The notes below the pieces were generated by a model. It had not been told where the DNA came from. It ran no database searches and saw nothing but the letters and a program-made list of their open reading frames with translations. 64,000 nt of DNA, taken from positions 53,610 through 117,609 of the forward strand of contig NZ_BBJB01000044.1 in the NCBI RefSeq assembly GCF_016584665.1. Reading direction: 5' to 3'. A program made the position numbers and the translations under genes. Source of the stretch: Pseudanabaena sp. lw0831 (lineage in GTDB: Bacteria; Cyanobacteriota; Cyanobacteriia; Pseudanabaenales; Pseudanabaenaceae). Each line of letters begins with the position of its first letter. The stretch's first letter is position 1. Shown piece by piece: positions 8,335 through 18,516 of the stretch.

Positions 8335-9975
8335 TTAAAAAGCAAGAGAAGTCTCGCGATGCTTGATTAATGTCTCTACGGGCAAAGCGCTGCGAAGATG
8401 TTGCCAAGGTAGAACTTGATTAACATCCCAATCCTCATGGACATACCAAGCCAGAGGCGGTAACTGTCCACGCAATTCCTTAAAGGCACGTTTATAGGAA
8501 CCATCGCTCGGTACATCAGCATCGCTATAGCTGCAAGCCAGACGTAATAACTTGGTCAGACGACGATCGCCTCTTGAAATTAGCCCTTGCACAATCGAGT
8601 CTTTATAACTTTCAGGGCGAAAATCAATGCCTTTAGGTAATAGTTTTTTGCGAAAATACTGCATTTTCTTTTCGGCAGTATTGCTGATGCCCTGCCATTG
8701 CCAAGGTGTATGAGATTTAGGCACAAAGGTACTGCAACCAAAAGTAAGCTTCAGCTTTGGTGCAATTTTGCGGAGAGAAATTAGCATCTCGATAGTTTGG
8801 TCGATATCGTCATCATTTTCCATCGGCACACCTGCCATACCGTAAAGCTTCAGAGATTTTAAACCACCTGCCTGAGCATTGATTGCCGCTTGCTCGATTT
8901 CATCATTATGTAACTTCTTATTAATGATTTTGCGCAAACGCTCTGAGCCACTCTCGATCGCAATGGTCACGGAACGACTATCACGGGTAGCGAGAATTCG
9001 CGCTAATTTTTCGGTTAATGTATTAGTGCGGACAGAAGCTAGACTCAATCGCACATCATCAAACTGTGGTTGCGCGAGATAATCCAGCAATGTATCAAAT
9101 TCAGGATGTTGGGTGATTGATGCTCCAAGTAAACCTAAGCGTTTAGTTACTTCTAGTCCTTTGGCGATCGCAGGCATCAGACTTGACTCCAAACTTGCAG
9201 TCCGAAAGGGAAGCGTTAAATAGCTGGCTAAACAGAAGCGACACATTTCTGGGCAACTCCGCACCACTTCTACCATAAAAATACTCTCCCATGCAGCTTT
9301 TTCCGTAACGATCGTTGAAGCTGAAAGAGTATTTCCTTTATAGGTCTGTTTATGAATTATTGAGGGAATATCAGAATCTACAGGTTGAATCGAAGCGATC
9401 GCACCATCATCGGATTCATAGGTTACTTCATATAATAATGGAACATAAATTCCATCTAATTTTGCTAAATGGCGCAATTTTACTTCACGGCTAGCATGAC
9501 GTACTTCTTGATAAGCGTTTAGGAAGTTTCCAATTAATTCTTCGCCATCACCGAGTAGTACAATATCAAACCATGCTGCGAAGGGTTCAGGATTGGCGGT
9601 TAGGACTGGTCCACCACCAAAAACTAATGGATGCTCGTCAGTGCGATCGCAAGTATTAATCGGAATGTCAAATTTTTTCAATGCGGCAAGAATATTGACA
9701 TAATCAAGTTCCCACGAAAATGAAAAGCCCAATATCTCAATCTGGCGTGGTAAGTCCTCATGGGCATCTGTAAACCATCGGCTTACGTTAATCTGCGATC
9801 GCGTGGCTAAGTTTGCCCAAACTCCTTGATAGCCTAAGCTAGTGATTCCTACAGTGTAAGTATTTGGGAAAGCAAAGACAATATTTACCGCATCACGATC
9901 TGGTGTAGCTGGGTCAAAGAGTAAATATTCGGACTGAAAATAGGATTGATTCAAGGTTTCGGCAATAGATCGCAA
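8335..9975 (-). CDS. B12-binding-type radical SAM protein
   Basis: 546 aa. The radical-SAM cluster motif CPEMCRFC (CxxxCxxC) lies near residues 240-247, preceded by an N-terminal cobalamin-binding-like domain (about 25-190, including VFGGGPVLTANPEPF). A downstream IAIESGSERLRK motif fits the SAM-binding barrel. The C-terminal 130 residues are specific to the subfamily found in cyanobacteria and other bacteria. The substrate is unknown; relatives are methylases or ring-forming enzymes. Monocistronic, with a long palindrome upstream at 10011-10065. Confidence 0.8.
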   Translation of the reverse strand: MRSIAETLNQSYFQSEYLLFDPATPDRDAVNIVFAFPNTYTVGITSLGYQGVWANLATRSQINVSRWFTDAHEDLPRQIEILGFSFSWELDYVNILAALKKFDIPINTCDRTDEHPLVFGGGPVLTANPEPFAAWFDIVLLGDGEELIGNFLNAYQEVRHASREVKLRHLAKLDGIYVPLLYEVTYESDDGAIASIQPVDSDIPSIIHKQTYKGNTLSASTIVTEKAAWESIFMVEVVRSCPEMCRFCLASYLTLPFRTASLESSLMPAIAKGLEVTKRLGLLGASITQHPEFDTLLDYLAQPQFDDVRLSLASVRTNTLTEKLARILATRDSRSVTIAIESGSERLRKIINKKLHNDEIEQAAINAQAGGLKSLKLYGMAGVPMENDDDIDQTIEMLISLRKIAPKLKLTFGCSTFVPKSHTPWQWQGISNTAEKKMQYFRKKLLPKGIDFRPESYKDSIVQGLISRGDRRLTKLLRLACSYSDADVPSDGSYKRAFKELRGQLPPLAWYVHEDWDVNQVLPWQHLRSALPVETLIKHRETSLAF

Positions 9976-10010
9976 TATCGCTATTATGCCAGCAATTTTC
10001 GATCAGTGAA

Positions 10011-10065
10011 CCAATAGCAATTTGGAAAAGTACTGCTTTGCAGTACTTTTCCAAATTGCTATTGG
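10011..10065. repeat. 55-base near-perfect palindrome
   Basis: 26-base perfect arms around ttt, upstream of the radical SAM gene. Same family style as the other intergenic palindromes. Confidence 0.75.
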
Positions 10066-10113
10066 TTCTAGGCGTTGACCTAATTAACTGGTGTTACGTG
10101 GAAGATTGTAAAG

Positions 10114-10397
10114 CCCTCACCCCTAGCCCCTCTCCCGCAGGCTGCCGTGTACACACAAGTCTAATTGTCTACGTTTCGATCTCTTTAAGCCCCCTAAATC
10201 CCCCAATTCTGGGGGGCTTTGAAAGAATTTTATTTTCTTGTTCCCCCAGAATTGGGGGCTAGGGGGCAGATAATTGTTGACTTAGCTAGGGTTTAAGACT
10301 TGTGTGTACACGGTAGCTCCCGCAGGAGAGGGGAACAAGAAAATATGGGTTTTGCTCCCCTTCTCCTTGCGGGAGAAGGGGATGGGGGATGAGGGTT
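10114..10397. repeat. Nested CCCTC-type repeats, two inverted copies
   Basis: A left copy (ccctcacccctagcccctct... resuming after the insertion as gagaggggaacaag) and an inverted right copy (about 10344-10397, ctccccttctcc...gatgagggtt). The left copy is interrupted by the element at 10142-10316. A related unit lies inside uvrA. This fills the whole gene-free gap of about 430 bases apart from the palindrome at 10011. Confidence 0.7.
10142..10316. mobile_element. 175-base MITE with 10-base target duplication
   Basis: Terminal inverted repeats of 21 bases (ctgccgtgtacacacaagtc and complement, one mismatch) bound the element. The flanking 10-mer ctcccgcagg occurs at 10132-10141 and again at 10317-10326. 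Removing the element and one copy restores a clean repeat. The interior contains a second inverted repeat of the cccccaattctggggg type. It has no coding capacity, so mobilisation would need a transposase in trans. Confidence 0.75.
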
Positions 10398-10407
10398 CAA
10401 CGTAACG

Positions 10408-10878
10408 TCAGTAATCAATTCGCATTTCCTCAATAAAGGAAATCCCATCAAAAACTCCATCTTTAAAGGCTTGGGTGCTGCGAACGCGATGATTTTCGTT
10501 CAGTAAAGTCATTGTTTCTATAAACGTAATGAATACGTCATCCTGAGTTTTATTTGCCCGAAAGCAAACTAAATCCTGACCAGCATCCCATGCGATCGCC
10601 GAAAAATCAGCATAACTACTAGAACGCATTTTCAAAATCCGATCCTCAAAGTATCCTTCAAAATCAAGCTGAAGGCGCGAACCATCGGCGTATTCATACT
10701 TGTTCACCTGTTGATACTGATTACCTGCGATCGCGATCGTAAAGCTGCCGACAAAGCTACGCGAAAAATGTCCCTGCCTATCAGTTTTGATATATTCGCC
10801 ATTCCAAGTGCCAATATGACGGGTAAATATTTCAGGAACTTGTTCTAAATCTGGAGCAATTTCAGAGGTTGTAATCAT
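10408..10878 (-). CDS. DUF3598-like lipocalin-fold protein
   Basis: 156 aa. The opening FTRHIGTWNGEYIKTDRQG and the alternating beta-strand pattern (QLDFEGYFEDRILKMRSSSY) resemble the DUF3598/CpeS-like calycin group of cyanobacteria, small barrels that bind ligands such as bilins. No catalytic motif is visible. It lies immediately upstream of nothing on its strand and is followed by the nested repeats. Family placement is by pattern only. Confidence 0.5.
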   Translation of the reverse strand: MITTSEIAPDLEQVPEIFTRHIGTWNGEYIKTDRQGHFSRSFVGSFTIAIAGNQYQQVNKYEYADGSRLQLDFEGYFEDRILKMRSSSYADFSAIAWDAGQDLVCFRANKTQDDVFITFIETMTLLNENHRVRSTQAFKDGVFDGISFIEEMRIDY

Positions 10879-10918
10879 TTGATTTAGTTTTTACTAAACA
10901 ACTTTGCATTTATGGTTT

Positions 10919-10951
10919 GAGAGAGTGCGCCCCGAAGGGGCGCACTCTCTC
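10919..10951. terminator. GC-rich hairpin downstream of the monooxygenase gene
   Basis: 15-base perfect arms with the tip GCGCCCC-gaa-GGGGCGC, eight bases after the monooxygenase stop codon. Confidence 0.6.
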
Positions 10952-10959
10952 TCTATTTG

Positions 10960-12030
10960 TTAACGACGACCGATTTTTTGACTCACTTCGCGGCTAGTGC
11001 GTTGATATTCATGGACAATTGGTAATCTTTCGGCCTGGTATTTATCGAGAGCTTCGGAAATACTGGCGCTAGATTTTAAATACTGCGTTAACAACAAACC
11101 GTCTTCCCACCCTGAAGTCATGCCTCTAGCACGAGTGGAACTTTTCGCATGAGCGGCATCACCAATTAAAAGCACGCGTCCATCATATAACTGTGGTAAG
11201 GGATCGATATCGTAGGAGTAACGACAAATCATATTTTCTAGAGGGGTTGATTCAATTACCTTTCGCGCATCTTCAGGAAGTTTAGCTAATTCTTGAGCAG
11301 GAATAGTTGTGTTAATTGGTTGTAGTATTCCCTTCTCAGTATCTGTTTGTTCCGTTTCGATAAAGAATCCCCAATGGGTATGAGTATCGTCAATATGAAA
11401 GAAGTTTGCATAAATGCCACGACCACGTACATAAACAAAAAAGTTTCCTTCGGGACAGAAACTACGATCCTCAACAATTCCGCGCCAAACTAGATCCCCT
11501 AGATAGTGAAGTTCAACATTAGGAACGACAGACTGACGCACCTTAGACAGAATCCCATCCGCACCAATAATTAAATCTCCTTCCCATTGACTACCATCTT
11601 TAAAATGGGCGATCGCGCTACTATCAGTTTGAGATATTGCAGCCAATTGAGCATTGAATTTAATCCTGTCAGGGGGTAAAGTATCGAGAATTGCTTCTAA
11701 AATTGCCTTACGGTGAACGAGCATCCCTGGCAATTCATCTTCAGCATAGGTAACTGATTCTGAATTGATGAATCCGCCCTTAAGATTGCGGAACTCAAAC
11801 AATTTAACAGGATTACCAGCCTCAATAATGTTTTGACTGATTTTTGGGTTGCCCTCATGCAGTGCTTTCATTCCCGACTGGACAATTAGAATGCCACATC
11901 CATCGGTACGGACTACTGGTGCTTTCTCAAATAAGCTAACCTGAAATCCTTCTTGAATGAGTAAACTGGCAAGATAAGCCCCAGATGTCCCTGCGCCGAT
12001 GATACCTATCTTGCTATTCGTAGAAATCAT
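10960..12030 (-). CDS. FAD-dependent monooxygenase (UbiH/PHBH superfamily)
   Basis: 356 aa. The N-terminal Rossmann motif GIIGAGTSGAYLA binds the ADP part of FAD, the middle motif is LIIGADGILSKVRQ, and the C-terminal motif LLIGDAAHAKSSTRARG contacts the flavin. These three define the aromatic hydroxylase/epoxidase group. It is shorter than ubiquinone hydroxylases, with no membrane segment. The substrate cannot be read from sequence. The DUF3598-like gene follows on the same strand after the hairpin, which may or may not uncouple them. Confidence 0.8.
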   Translation of the reverse strand: MISTNSKIGIIGAGTSGAYLASLLIQEGFQVSLFEKAPVVRTDGCGILIVQSGMKALHEGNPKISQNIIEAGNPVKLFEFRNLKGGFINSESVTYAEDELPGMLVHRKAILEAILDTLPPDRIKFNAQLAAISQTDSSAIAHFKDGSQWEGDLIIGADGILSKVRQSVVPNVELHYLGDLVWRGIVEDRSFCPEGNFFVYVRGRGIYANFFHIDDTHTHWGFFIETEQTDTEKGILQPINTTIPAQELAKLPEDARKVIESTPLENMICRYSYDIDPLPQLYDGRVLLIGDAAHAKSSTRARGMTSGWEDGLLLTQYLKSSASISEALDKYQAERLPIVHEYQRTSREVSQKIGRR

Positions 12031-12138
12031 TTAAGCCTCTTTGACTTTGACGTTTAATTTGGCGTTGTTTTGATCATAATCAATATTTCTTTATCTATCA
12101 GCTTTTTGTATTTTATGTAACATTGCGATAACTCTAAC

Positions 12139-12762
12139 TTAAACGCAGATTTGCAGGGCTGCGATGTCAGCGCTCACAATCCGATCCAGATTTCTCGTAA
12201 TCTTCTCCATGTCCCAATTCCACCATGCGATTTCGAGTAATTGCGCGATCGCCTGATCGTCAAATCTCGGACGGATGACTGTCGCGGGATTACCACCGAC
12301 GATCGCATAGGGTGGCACGTCTTTAGTAACGACAGATTTGGAGGCAATAATCGCGCCATCACCAATCTTCACTCCCGCCATAATCACCGCTTCGTAGCCA
12401 ATCCAGACATCATTCCCTATTACGGTATCGCCTTTGTAGGGAAATTCTAGATTTTGTGGTTTCCATTCATTCCAAAAGATTTGAAATGGATAGGTAGAGA
12501 TACCCGACATACTGTGGTTTGCGCCGTTCATGATGAATTTTACGCCACGAGCGATCGCGCAAAATTTACCGATAATTAGTTTGTCCCCGATGAAGTCAAA
12601 GTGATACAGGACGTTACGTTCAAAGTTTTCGGAGTCTTCGGGATCGTCGTAATAGGTGTAGTCGCCGATGATGATATTCGGGTTAGAGACTGTGTTTTGA
12701 ATAAAGCAAACTTGGGGAAATCCTGCCATTGGATGAGGATTCTTAGGGTCTGGATATTGCAT
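12139..12762 (-). CDS. Vat/CatB-type hexapeptide acetyltransferase
   Basis: 207 aa of left-handed beta-helix hexapeptide repeats ([44 protein letters not shown]). The conserved histidine in NGANHSMSG is the catalytic base of the xenobiotic acetyltransferase group, which acylates streptogramins or chloramphenicol. Many environmental members are not resistance genes. The C-terminal helix ends with [10 protein letters not shown], normal for the family. Divergent from the Uma2 gene with 72 bases between them. Confidence 0.85.
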   Translation of the reverse strand: MQYPDPKNPHPMAGFPQVCFIQNTVSNPNIIIGDYTYYDDPEDSENFERNVLYHFDFIGDKLIIGKFCAIARGVKFIMNGANHSMSGISTYPFQIFWNEWKPQNLEFPYKGDTVIGNDVWIGYEAVIMAGVKIGDGAIIASKSVVTKDVPPYAIVGGNPATVIRPRFDDQAIAQLLEIAWWNWDMEKITRNLDRIVSADIAALQICV

Positions 12763-12834
12763 AGATAAGCTAATGGGGTATGAAAAACAGTTGCAAGTGC
12801 TAAGATTTTAATACTGTATCTTCAAACTAAACAC

Positions 12835-13407
12835 ATGAATACGGTAACTTTAAATCTTGCGCCAATCTCGAAATTAGCTGACGAGCAGTTTTACGATCTC
12901 TGTCTAGCTAATCCTGATGTCAAGTTTGAGCGTAATTCTAGAGGAGAGGTAATTATTTTGGCTCCGACGGGTGGAGAAACGGGAATTTATAATGCAGGTT
13001 TGATTGCTCAGTTTTGGATTTGGAATAATCGCTTTAAGCATGGCAAGGTGTTTGATTCATCGACTTGTTTTAAGTTGCTGAATAATGCTAACCGATCGCC
13101 TGATGTATCGTGGATTAGTCTGGAGCGATGGAATGCATTAACCGATTCTCAAAGAGAAAAGTTTCCACCGATTACGCCTGATTTTGTTTTGGAGTTGATG
13201 TCGCCAACGGATACGCGCAAGGAGACTCAAGCGAAAATGCAAGAATATATCGAGAATGGCGCAAGGCTAGGTTGGTTGCTAGATCGCAGGAAAAATATTG
13301 TCGAGATTTATCGCCAAAATCAAGCAGTGGAAGTTCTCAATAATCCTGATGTGTTATCTGGTGAGGATGTATTGCCTGAGTTTAGTTTAGACTTGCGATC
13401 GCTTTGA
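12835..13407 (+). CDS. Uma2 family (DUF820) endonuclease-like protein
   Basis: 190 aa. Family landmarks are SPDVSWISLERW, DFVLELMSPTD and KMQEYIENGARLGWLLD; the Asp, Glu and Lys residues in these form the PD-(D/E)XK core. Uma2 proteins are hugely expanded in cyanobacteria with no settled role. It is followed 42 bases later by a DUF433 antitoxin-like gene. Confidence 0.85.
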   Translation: MNTVTLNLAPISKLADEQFYDLCLANPDVKFERNSRGEVIILAPTGGETGIYNAGLIAQFWIWNNRFKHGKVFDSSTCFKLLNNANRSPDVSWISLERWNALTDSQREKFPPITPDFVLELMSPTDTRKETQAKMQEYIENGARLGWLLDRRKNIVEIYRQNQAVEVLNNPDVLSGEDVLPEFSLDLRSL

Positions 13408-13449
13408 GAATAAATGTAGTATGGAGCTAGGCTATAGGAGGCTAGGGAT

Positions 13450-13821
13450 ATGATTTCACAACCTAATGTAAAAGTAGCAATTATCCGCACTGAGAGAGGG
13501 TTAACAATATCTGGTACTCGCATTACTCTTTATGATGTGATGGACTATGTGAAAGCTCAATATCCTGCTAAGTTTATCCAAAGTTTGTTTGAACTTACGG
13601 ATGAGCAAATTAATGCGGCTCTATCCTACATTGAGATAAATCGGGATGTGGTGGAAACTGAGTATGCTCAAGTGGTTAGAGAGACTGAAGAACTTCAAGC
13701 ATATTATGCTAATCAAAATCGCGATCGCCTAATTAGTACTGCTGCAAAGGTAAAAACTGGTAATGAGGCTGCTTGGGAAAAGCTCCAAAAATTGCGATCG
13801 CAGCGTGAGCTAAAAGTATGA
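13450..13821 (+). CDS. DUF433 antitoxin-like protein
   Basis: 123 aa. The DUF433 part (ISGTRITLYDVMDYVKAQYP, then LTDEQINAALSYIEINRDVVE) is a winged helix-turn-helix usually paired with a DUF5615 PIN-like toxin. Its stop codon overlaps the next ATG (ATGA at 13818-13821), the usual coupling in these pairs. A ribosome site AGGAGGCTAGGG lies just upstream of the start. The partner toxin is truncated. Confidence 0.8.
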   Translation: MISQPNVKVAIIRTERGLTISGTRITLYDVMDYVKAQYPAKFIQSLFELTDEQINAALSYIEINRDVVETEYAQVVRETEELQAYYANQNRDRLISTAAKVKTGNEAAWEKLQKLRSQRELKV

Positions 13822-13868
13822 TTTTCTTGATCGATCACAATCTCACCAGCTACCAAATTTTCGGATAG
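13818..13868 (+). pseudogene. Truncated DUF5615-type toxin remnant (16 codons)
   Basis: Starts in the ATGA overlap and encodes MIFLIDHNLTSYQIFG before a TAG. The MIFLIDHNL opening is the beta-strand with the first acidic residue of DUF5615/PIN toxins. The rest is replaced by the 3' end of the convergent gene at 13843. It looks like a toxin cut off when that gene arrived. Confidence 0.55.
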
Positions 13869-15753
13869 CACTCTCATATTCAAACTCAATCTCTATAGGC
13901 TCTTCGTTGGATAAGCTACTACACAGTTGCTCTAACTCTACAATATTTTTAATAAAGTGTACTCCACTATATTCAGTTGTACATTCAACTTTTGGTGCTT
14001 GATATCCTAATATTTCTAGGTTCAATTCATTTTCATCGGTTAATGTCGGAAAATCTGATATTCCTCTACTTTCCATTTGCTTTAGAAAATCTATTAATTG
14101 TATTAAGTCTTGACGGTTAACAAGATAGCTATATTTTCCATATCCGTAGGAAATTGTTAAGCCTTCTATGACGGCAACAAGCATTTCAGCTTGATGGATA
14201 TCTTCTGCTTTAAGGCTTCCAGGGTGACGTAAATCAATTCCAAATTTTCGATTGATTTTTATTAAGTTCTCTAAAAAACGATATGAAGCTTTAAGGAAGT
14301 CTTCAGGGATATTAGGTTGATTATTGATTCCTGCACCACCCAAATCCACTGAAATATCAGGATCTTCAAGAAGTACAACTCTGACCTTCTTATTGTGAAA
14401 TATATTCAAAATTAGAGCAATAGTTGCTTTTGCGAAAGATGCCTTAACAGATTTGAGGTCATCACTACCTCCATGAAATGTGAAATATGACTGGAAGTTA
14501 TGTTTCCTAGATATAATCCCGATAGCCTTTCCAACAAAATGTTCACCTTCAATTACTACTTCCAACTCTTCTATTCCCGCTCTTGTAAATTGAAGATAGG
14601 ATAATTCTAATCTCTCTACAATTTCCTCATTGTCACCCAATACTTCTAGTCGAACAGGCATTTTATGGGATGATGAATTATGTCTTAGGTTAATGACTCT
14701 TCTTTCAGATTCATGATGATATAGAAACTGAGGTGGTAATGGGAATAAATACTCTAGTATAAATTCTCCTTTCCTGAGGGTTATATCGTATCCTTGCTCA
14801 ATAAACGATCTGAACTTTTCTGCGCCTTGACCCCCTAGCTCTGTATCTGGGAAAATCAAGTTGCATAAAGGTTTTTCTCTATGTCCTGGCTTTGCGAAAA
14901 CCAAAAAACGAACTGCACCTGAGGAATCAATTTCAAGAAATTTAAAGCAGACTCCAGGTGCATTTTCTTCCGCTTTTCTAATTAACTCTTTAATGGGAAA
15001 AAATGGATCATCGCTTTGGAAAGTAGCAGGGATATTCCCACTCTTCATTTCCTCTAATAGTTGAGTCATGTATTGGATATTAGAATCTTGCTTACTTAGA
15101 TGTGTGTCAATATTCTGACTAACTTTCTGAATCTCGGTGTTATCGGTTACTTTTCTAACACAAAAGAATTCATCCATTAAATCAGTATATTTTTTCAACC
15201 TTTCAGTAATGTCAAGACCCATTTGATGAGAAAAGCTAGGCTTCCATTCTGAGGAAAAATCTAATAATGGCTTGTCTGGCTTTGTCTTTAAGTGCTTCTC
15301 AAAAGCTAATTTAGATAATTTTGTCCATTTATCAGGATACCGAATTATATCTAATGCATCTGAAGTAAAACCCGACGAAACATAAAAATTGATCAAGTGT
15401 GGTTTTTCTGGAATTATATTTCTATGACAATTAACATATATTTTTGCTATTTCACTTTTAACTTCATTAATTCCTACGTTCTTTTGGAATCTCTTACATT
15501 GAATCAGTTCTATTGAGTTGTCTGGTCTGACCCAAACAATATCTCGACCTGCATCTCCAGTCTTGCCATAATAAAAAATTTGATCTTTAGGATTTTCTCT
15601 GAGCAAAAGTAAATAGCAGAGTATTTCAAATTCATCATCGGATAATAAATTAAATGGTAGAGAGTGAGATTGCTCTAACCATGGAGGCTGAGTTCGCTGG
15701 TTTCCTAAATCTTGCAGTGCTTTTGCTTTATCAGAATATATTTCTCTCGTCAT
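13843..15753 (-). CDS. Mrr-like nuclease-domain protein (636 aa)
   Basis: The N-terminus resembles an Mrr/PD-(D/E)XK nuclease: a helix with Glu43 (DDEFEILCYLLL), then GRD (Asp71) and QCK (Gln85, Lys87) about 15 residues apart. A long region of about 500 residues follows, with beta-rich segments and no motif I recognise. No GCGATCGC occurs in its 1.9 kb, unlike the neighbours, and it truncates the toxin remnant at its 3' end. Both signs point to transfer. Probable role: restriction or defence nuclease with its own sensor domain. No methyltransferase partner is near. Confidence 0.5.
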   Translation of the reverse strand: MTREIYSDKAKALQDLGNQRTQPPWLEQSHSLPFNLLSDDEFEILCYLLLLRENPKDQIFYYGKTGDAGRDIVWVRPDNSIELIQCKRFQKNVGINEVKSEIAKIYVNCHRNIIPEKPHLINFYVSSGFTSDALDIIRYPDKWTKLSKLAFEKHLKTKPDKPLLDFSSEWKPSFSHQMGLDITERLKKYTDLMDEFFCVRKVTDNTEIQKVSQNIDTHLSKQDSNIQYMTQLLEEMKSGNIPATFQSDDPFFPIKELIRKAEENAPGVCFKFLEIDSSGAVRFLVFAKPGHREKPLCNLIFPDTELGGQGAEKFRSFIEQGYDITLRKGEFILEYLFPLPPQFLYHHESERRVINLRHNSSSHKMPVRLEVLGDNEEIVERLELSYLQFTRAGIEELEVVIEGEHFVGKAIGIISRKHNFQSYFTFHGGSDDLKSVKASFAKATIALILNIFHNKKVRVVLLEDPDISVDLGGAGINNQPNIPEDFLKASYRFLENLIKINRKFGIDLRHPGSLKAEDIHQAEMLVAVIEGLTISYGYGKYSYLVNRQDLIQLIDFLKQMESRGISDFPTLTDENELNLEILGYQAPKVECTTEYSGVHFIKNIVELEQLCSSLSNEEPIEIEFEYESAIRKFGSW

Positions 15754-15856
15754 GTCTCTATTCGCTTAACATATTGATTTTTATTGCACTAATTACTTGG
15801 TTATAGCAAAAGCTCGGCGTAAGTTCTGTTACTTCATAGGCAAAACTAATCACGCT

Positions 15857-16081
15857 CTAAATTTCTGCTTTCTTTGCTAGATAGTTAACATAATCCTCCT
15901 TAGCCTCAAGTTCATTCATTCCAGCCGAACTTTTGGCTATACCTTTAAGGCTCGATAAATTACCACGTTTTACGCTTGGTTGAGACTCTCGTTTTAGTGA
16001 CTCTAGGAGAGTTTGCACCAAATGCCAGCGATCGCTAATCGGCAATTGCAAAGCTTGTTTTTGTAGTTCTTGTGATGTCAT
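15857..16081 (-). CDS. Orphan antitoxin-like protein
   Basis: Start taken at MTSQELQKQALQLPISDRW (16081); the open frame to 16237 adds 52 residues of untypical composition. The helix LPISDRWHLVQTLLESL is the standard opening of a large group of cyanobacterial addiction-module antitoxins. The C-terminal half is short and polar. No toxin gene follows: only a gene-free 100 bases before the nuclease-like gene. It may be a leftover from a lost pair. Confidence 0.5.
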   Translation of the reverse strand: MTSQELQKQALQLPISDRWHLVQTLLESLKRESQPSVKRGNLSSLKGIAKSSAGMNELEAKEDYVNYLAKKAEI

Positions 16082-16255
16082 AACAAAGAATTTAAAGGTT
16101 ACTTTGTATAAATTGTAATCTAGTTTAAAAATATGCAAACAGAAAGTAAAAGTATACTTGTTGTAAGTTATTGGACTAAATCTAAGCCCATGACCGAATT
16201 TAATGCTGTTATTACGACAGTGCAACAAATCGCTCATGCATCAAAATAAAATATT

Positions 16256-16567
16256 ATGTTAGCCCTAAGTTATCCACACATCGAGAAAAGCGGCAACCAA
16301 CCCGCCAGACTGCAACGCTTACCGCGCATTCGAGTAGCGCAAATCGTCATGGACTATCTCGCCTATGGCTGGTCAGTCGAAGAAATATGTCGTCAGCACC
16401 TTTACCTGACACCCGCCGAAACTCATGCAGCAATGGGGTATTACTTCGACCATCAAAAAGAAATTGACCAAGAAATCAAAGAAGAATGGGAGCAAGTCCA
16501 AGGAAGTACTAGCCAATCTGTGCGATCGCCTTTTTATATCAGGATGAAAGCGCAAGGAGTTCTGTAA
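16256..16567 (+). CDS. DUF433 family protein
   Basis: 103 aa with DUF433 features: RLPRIRVAQIVMDYLAYGWSVEEICRQHLYLTPAETHAAMGYYFDHQKEIDQ is a winged-helix DNA-binding region read in two parts. Usually the antitoxin half of a pair with DUF5615, but here the next gene is a different antitoxin 27 bases downstream, so the toxin is missing or acts in trans. Confidence 0.7.
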   Translation: MLALSYPHIEKSGNQPARLQRLPRIRVAQIVMDYLAYGWSVEEICRQHLYLTPAETHAAMGYYFDHQKEIDQEIKEEWEQVQGSTSQSVRSPFYIRMKAQGVL

Positions 16568-16594
16568 AGGTTCTATATTAATTAAGGAGTCAAT

Positions 16595-16825
16595 ATGCTA
16601 GTTTTTCAAGAGATAATTGATTCTATTGAGAGTTTATCAATAGAAGATCAGGAATATTTATTTGAATTAATCCGTAAGCGACGGATTGAGAATCGACGGG
16701 CTGAAATTTTGGCTAACGCCCAAGAAGTACAACAAGCTTTTAAAAATGGCACAGCAAAAAGAGGCTCTGTTGATGACTTAATAGCAGACTTACTAGGAGA
16801 CGATGATGGAAATCGTCTGGAGTAG
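16595..16825 (+). CDS. Antitoxin of a RelE/YafQ-type pair
   Basis: 76 aa. The helix IESLSIEDQEYLFELIRKRRIENRR is typical of small cyanobacterial antitoxins, and the acidic end SVDDLIADLLGDDD would neutralise the basic toxin. AAGGAG lies nine bases before the start. It overlaps the toxin gene by 23 bases, which indicates coupled translation. Confidence 0.7.
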   Translation: MLVFQEIIDSIESLSIEDQEYLFELIRKRRIENRRAEILANAQEVQQAFKNGTAKRGSVDDLIADLLGDDDGNRLE

Positions 16826-17087
16826 TGGATTTAAGCGCTCTTTCAAGAAAATTATTAAGAAAAATCCACAATTACAAGCTCAAATTGTTAAAGCTTTAAA
16901 GCTATTGGCTGATGATCCATTTACACCCTCGCTCAAGTCTCACAAACTAGGAGGAAACCTTGCGGGTTTATGGTCTTGTTCTGTTGCCTATGATTGCAGA
17001 ATTATTTTTAGCTTTTCTGAAGAGGAGAAACTGCTGGAAATAGTGATTTTGCTAGTAGATATTGGCAGTCATGATGAAGTCTATTAG
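16803..17087 (+). CDS. RelE/YafQ-type toxin (mRNA interferase)
   Basis: 94 aa, strongly basic N-terminus (FKRSFKKIIKKNPQ) and the RelE-fold pattern LKSHKLGGNLAGLWSCSVAYDCRIIFSF. Arg and Tyr/Asp positions around YDCRIIF match the ribosome-dependent RNase group. The second of two adjacent ATG codons (16806) is an equally good start. Intact. No sign of the decay seen in other toxins of the window. Confidence 0.75.
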   Translation: MMEIVWSSGFKRSFKKIIKKNPQLQAQIVKALKLLADDPFTPSLKSHKLGGNLAGLWSCSVAYDCRIIFSFSEEEKLLEIVILLVDIGSHDEVY

Positions 17088-17166
17088 AGCTTTTGGTGAC
17101 TTAAGTAACTTGATAAAGGCATAATATAAAACTATACAAAAATCAAAAAAGATTAACTCATCCATC

Positions 17167-18399
<1,233 letters not shown>

Positions 18400-18400
18400 T

Positions 18401-18439
18401 CCAAAAGAAAGGTGGCATAAAATGCCACCTTTCTTTTGG
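18401..18439. terminator. Hairpin terminator after dapL
   Basis: 17-base perfect arms (ccaaaagaaaggtggca and complement) around taaaa, starting 2 bases after the dapL stop. Confidence 0.7.
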
Positions 18440-18516
18440 GGCGATCGCAAATGTGACAATCAGTTGAGCAAGTGAACTATTTCTAAAAGCAAGAGTTAAA
18501 CTAGCATAGAAAAATT

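Noticed and set aside
8271..8366. 31-codon plus-strand frame with a hydrophobic start
   Set aside because: Overlaps the radical SAM gene end and has no ribosome site; could be a tiny cassette gene but unsupported.
16133..16249. 38-codon plus-strand frame before the second DUF433 gene
   Set aside because: No ribosome site or recognisable pattern; lies in the promoter region of the orphan antitoxin.
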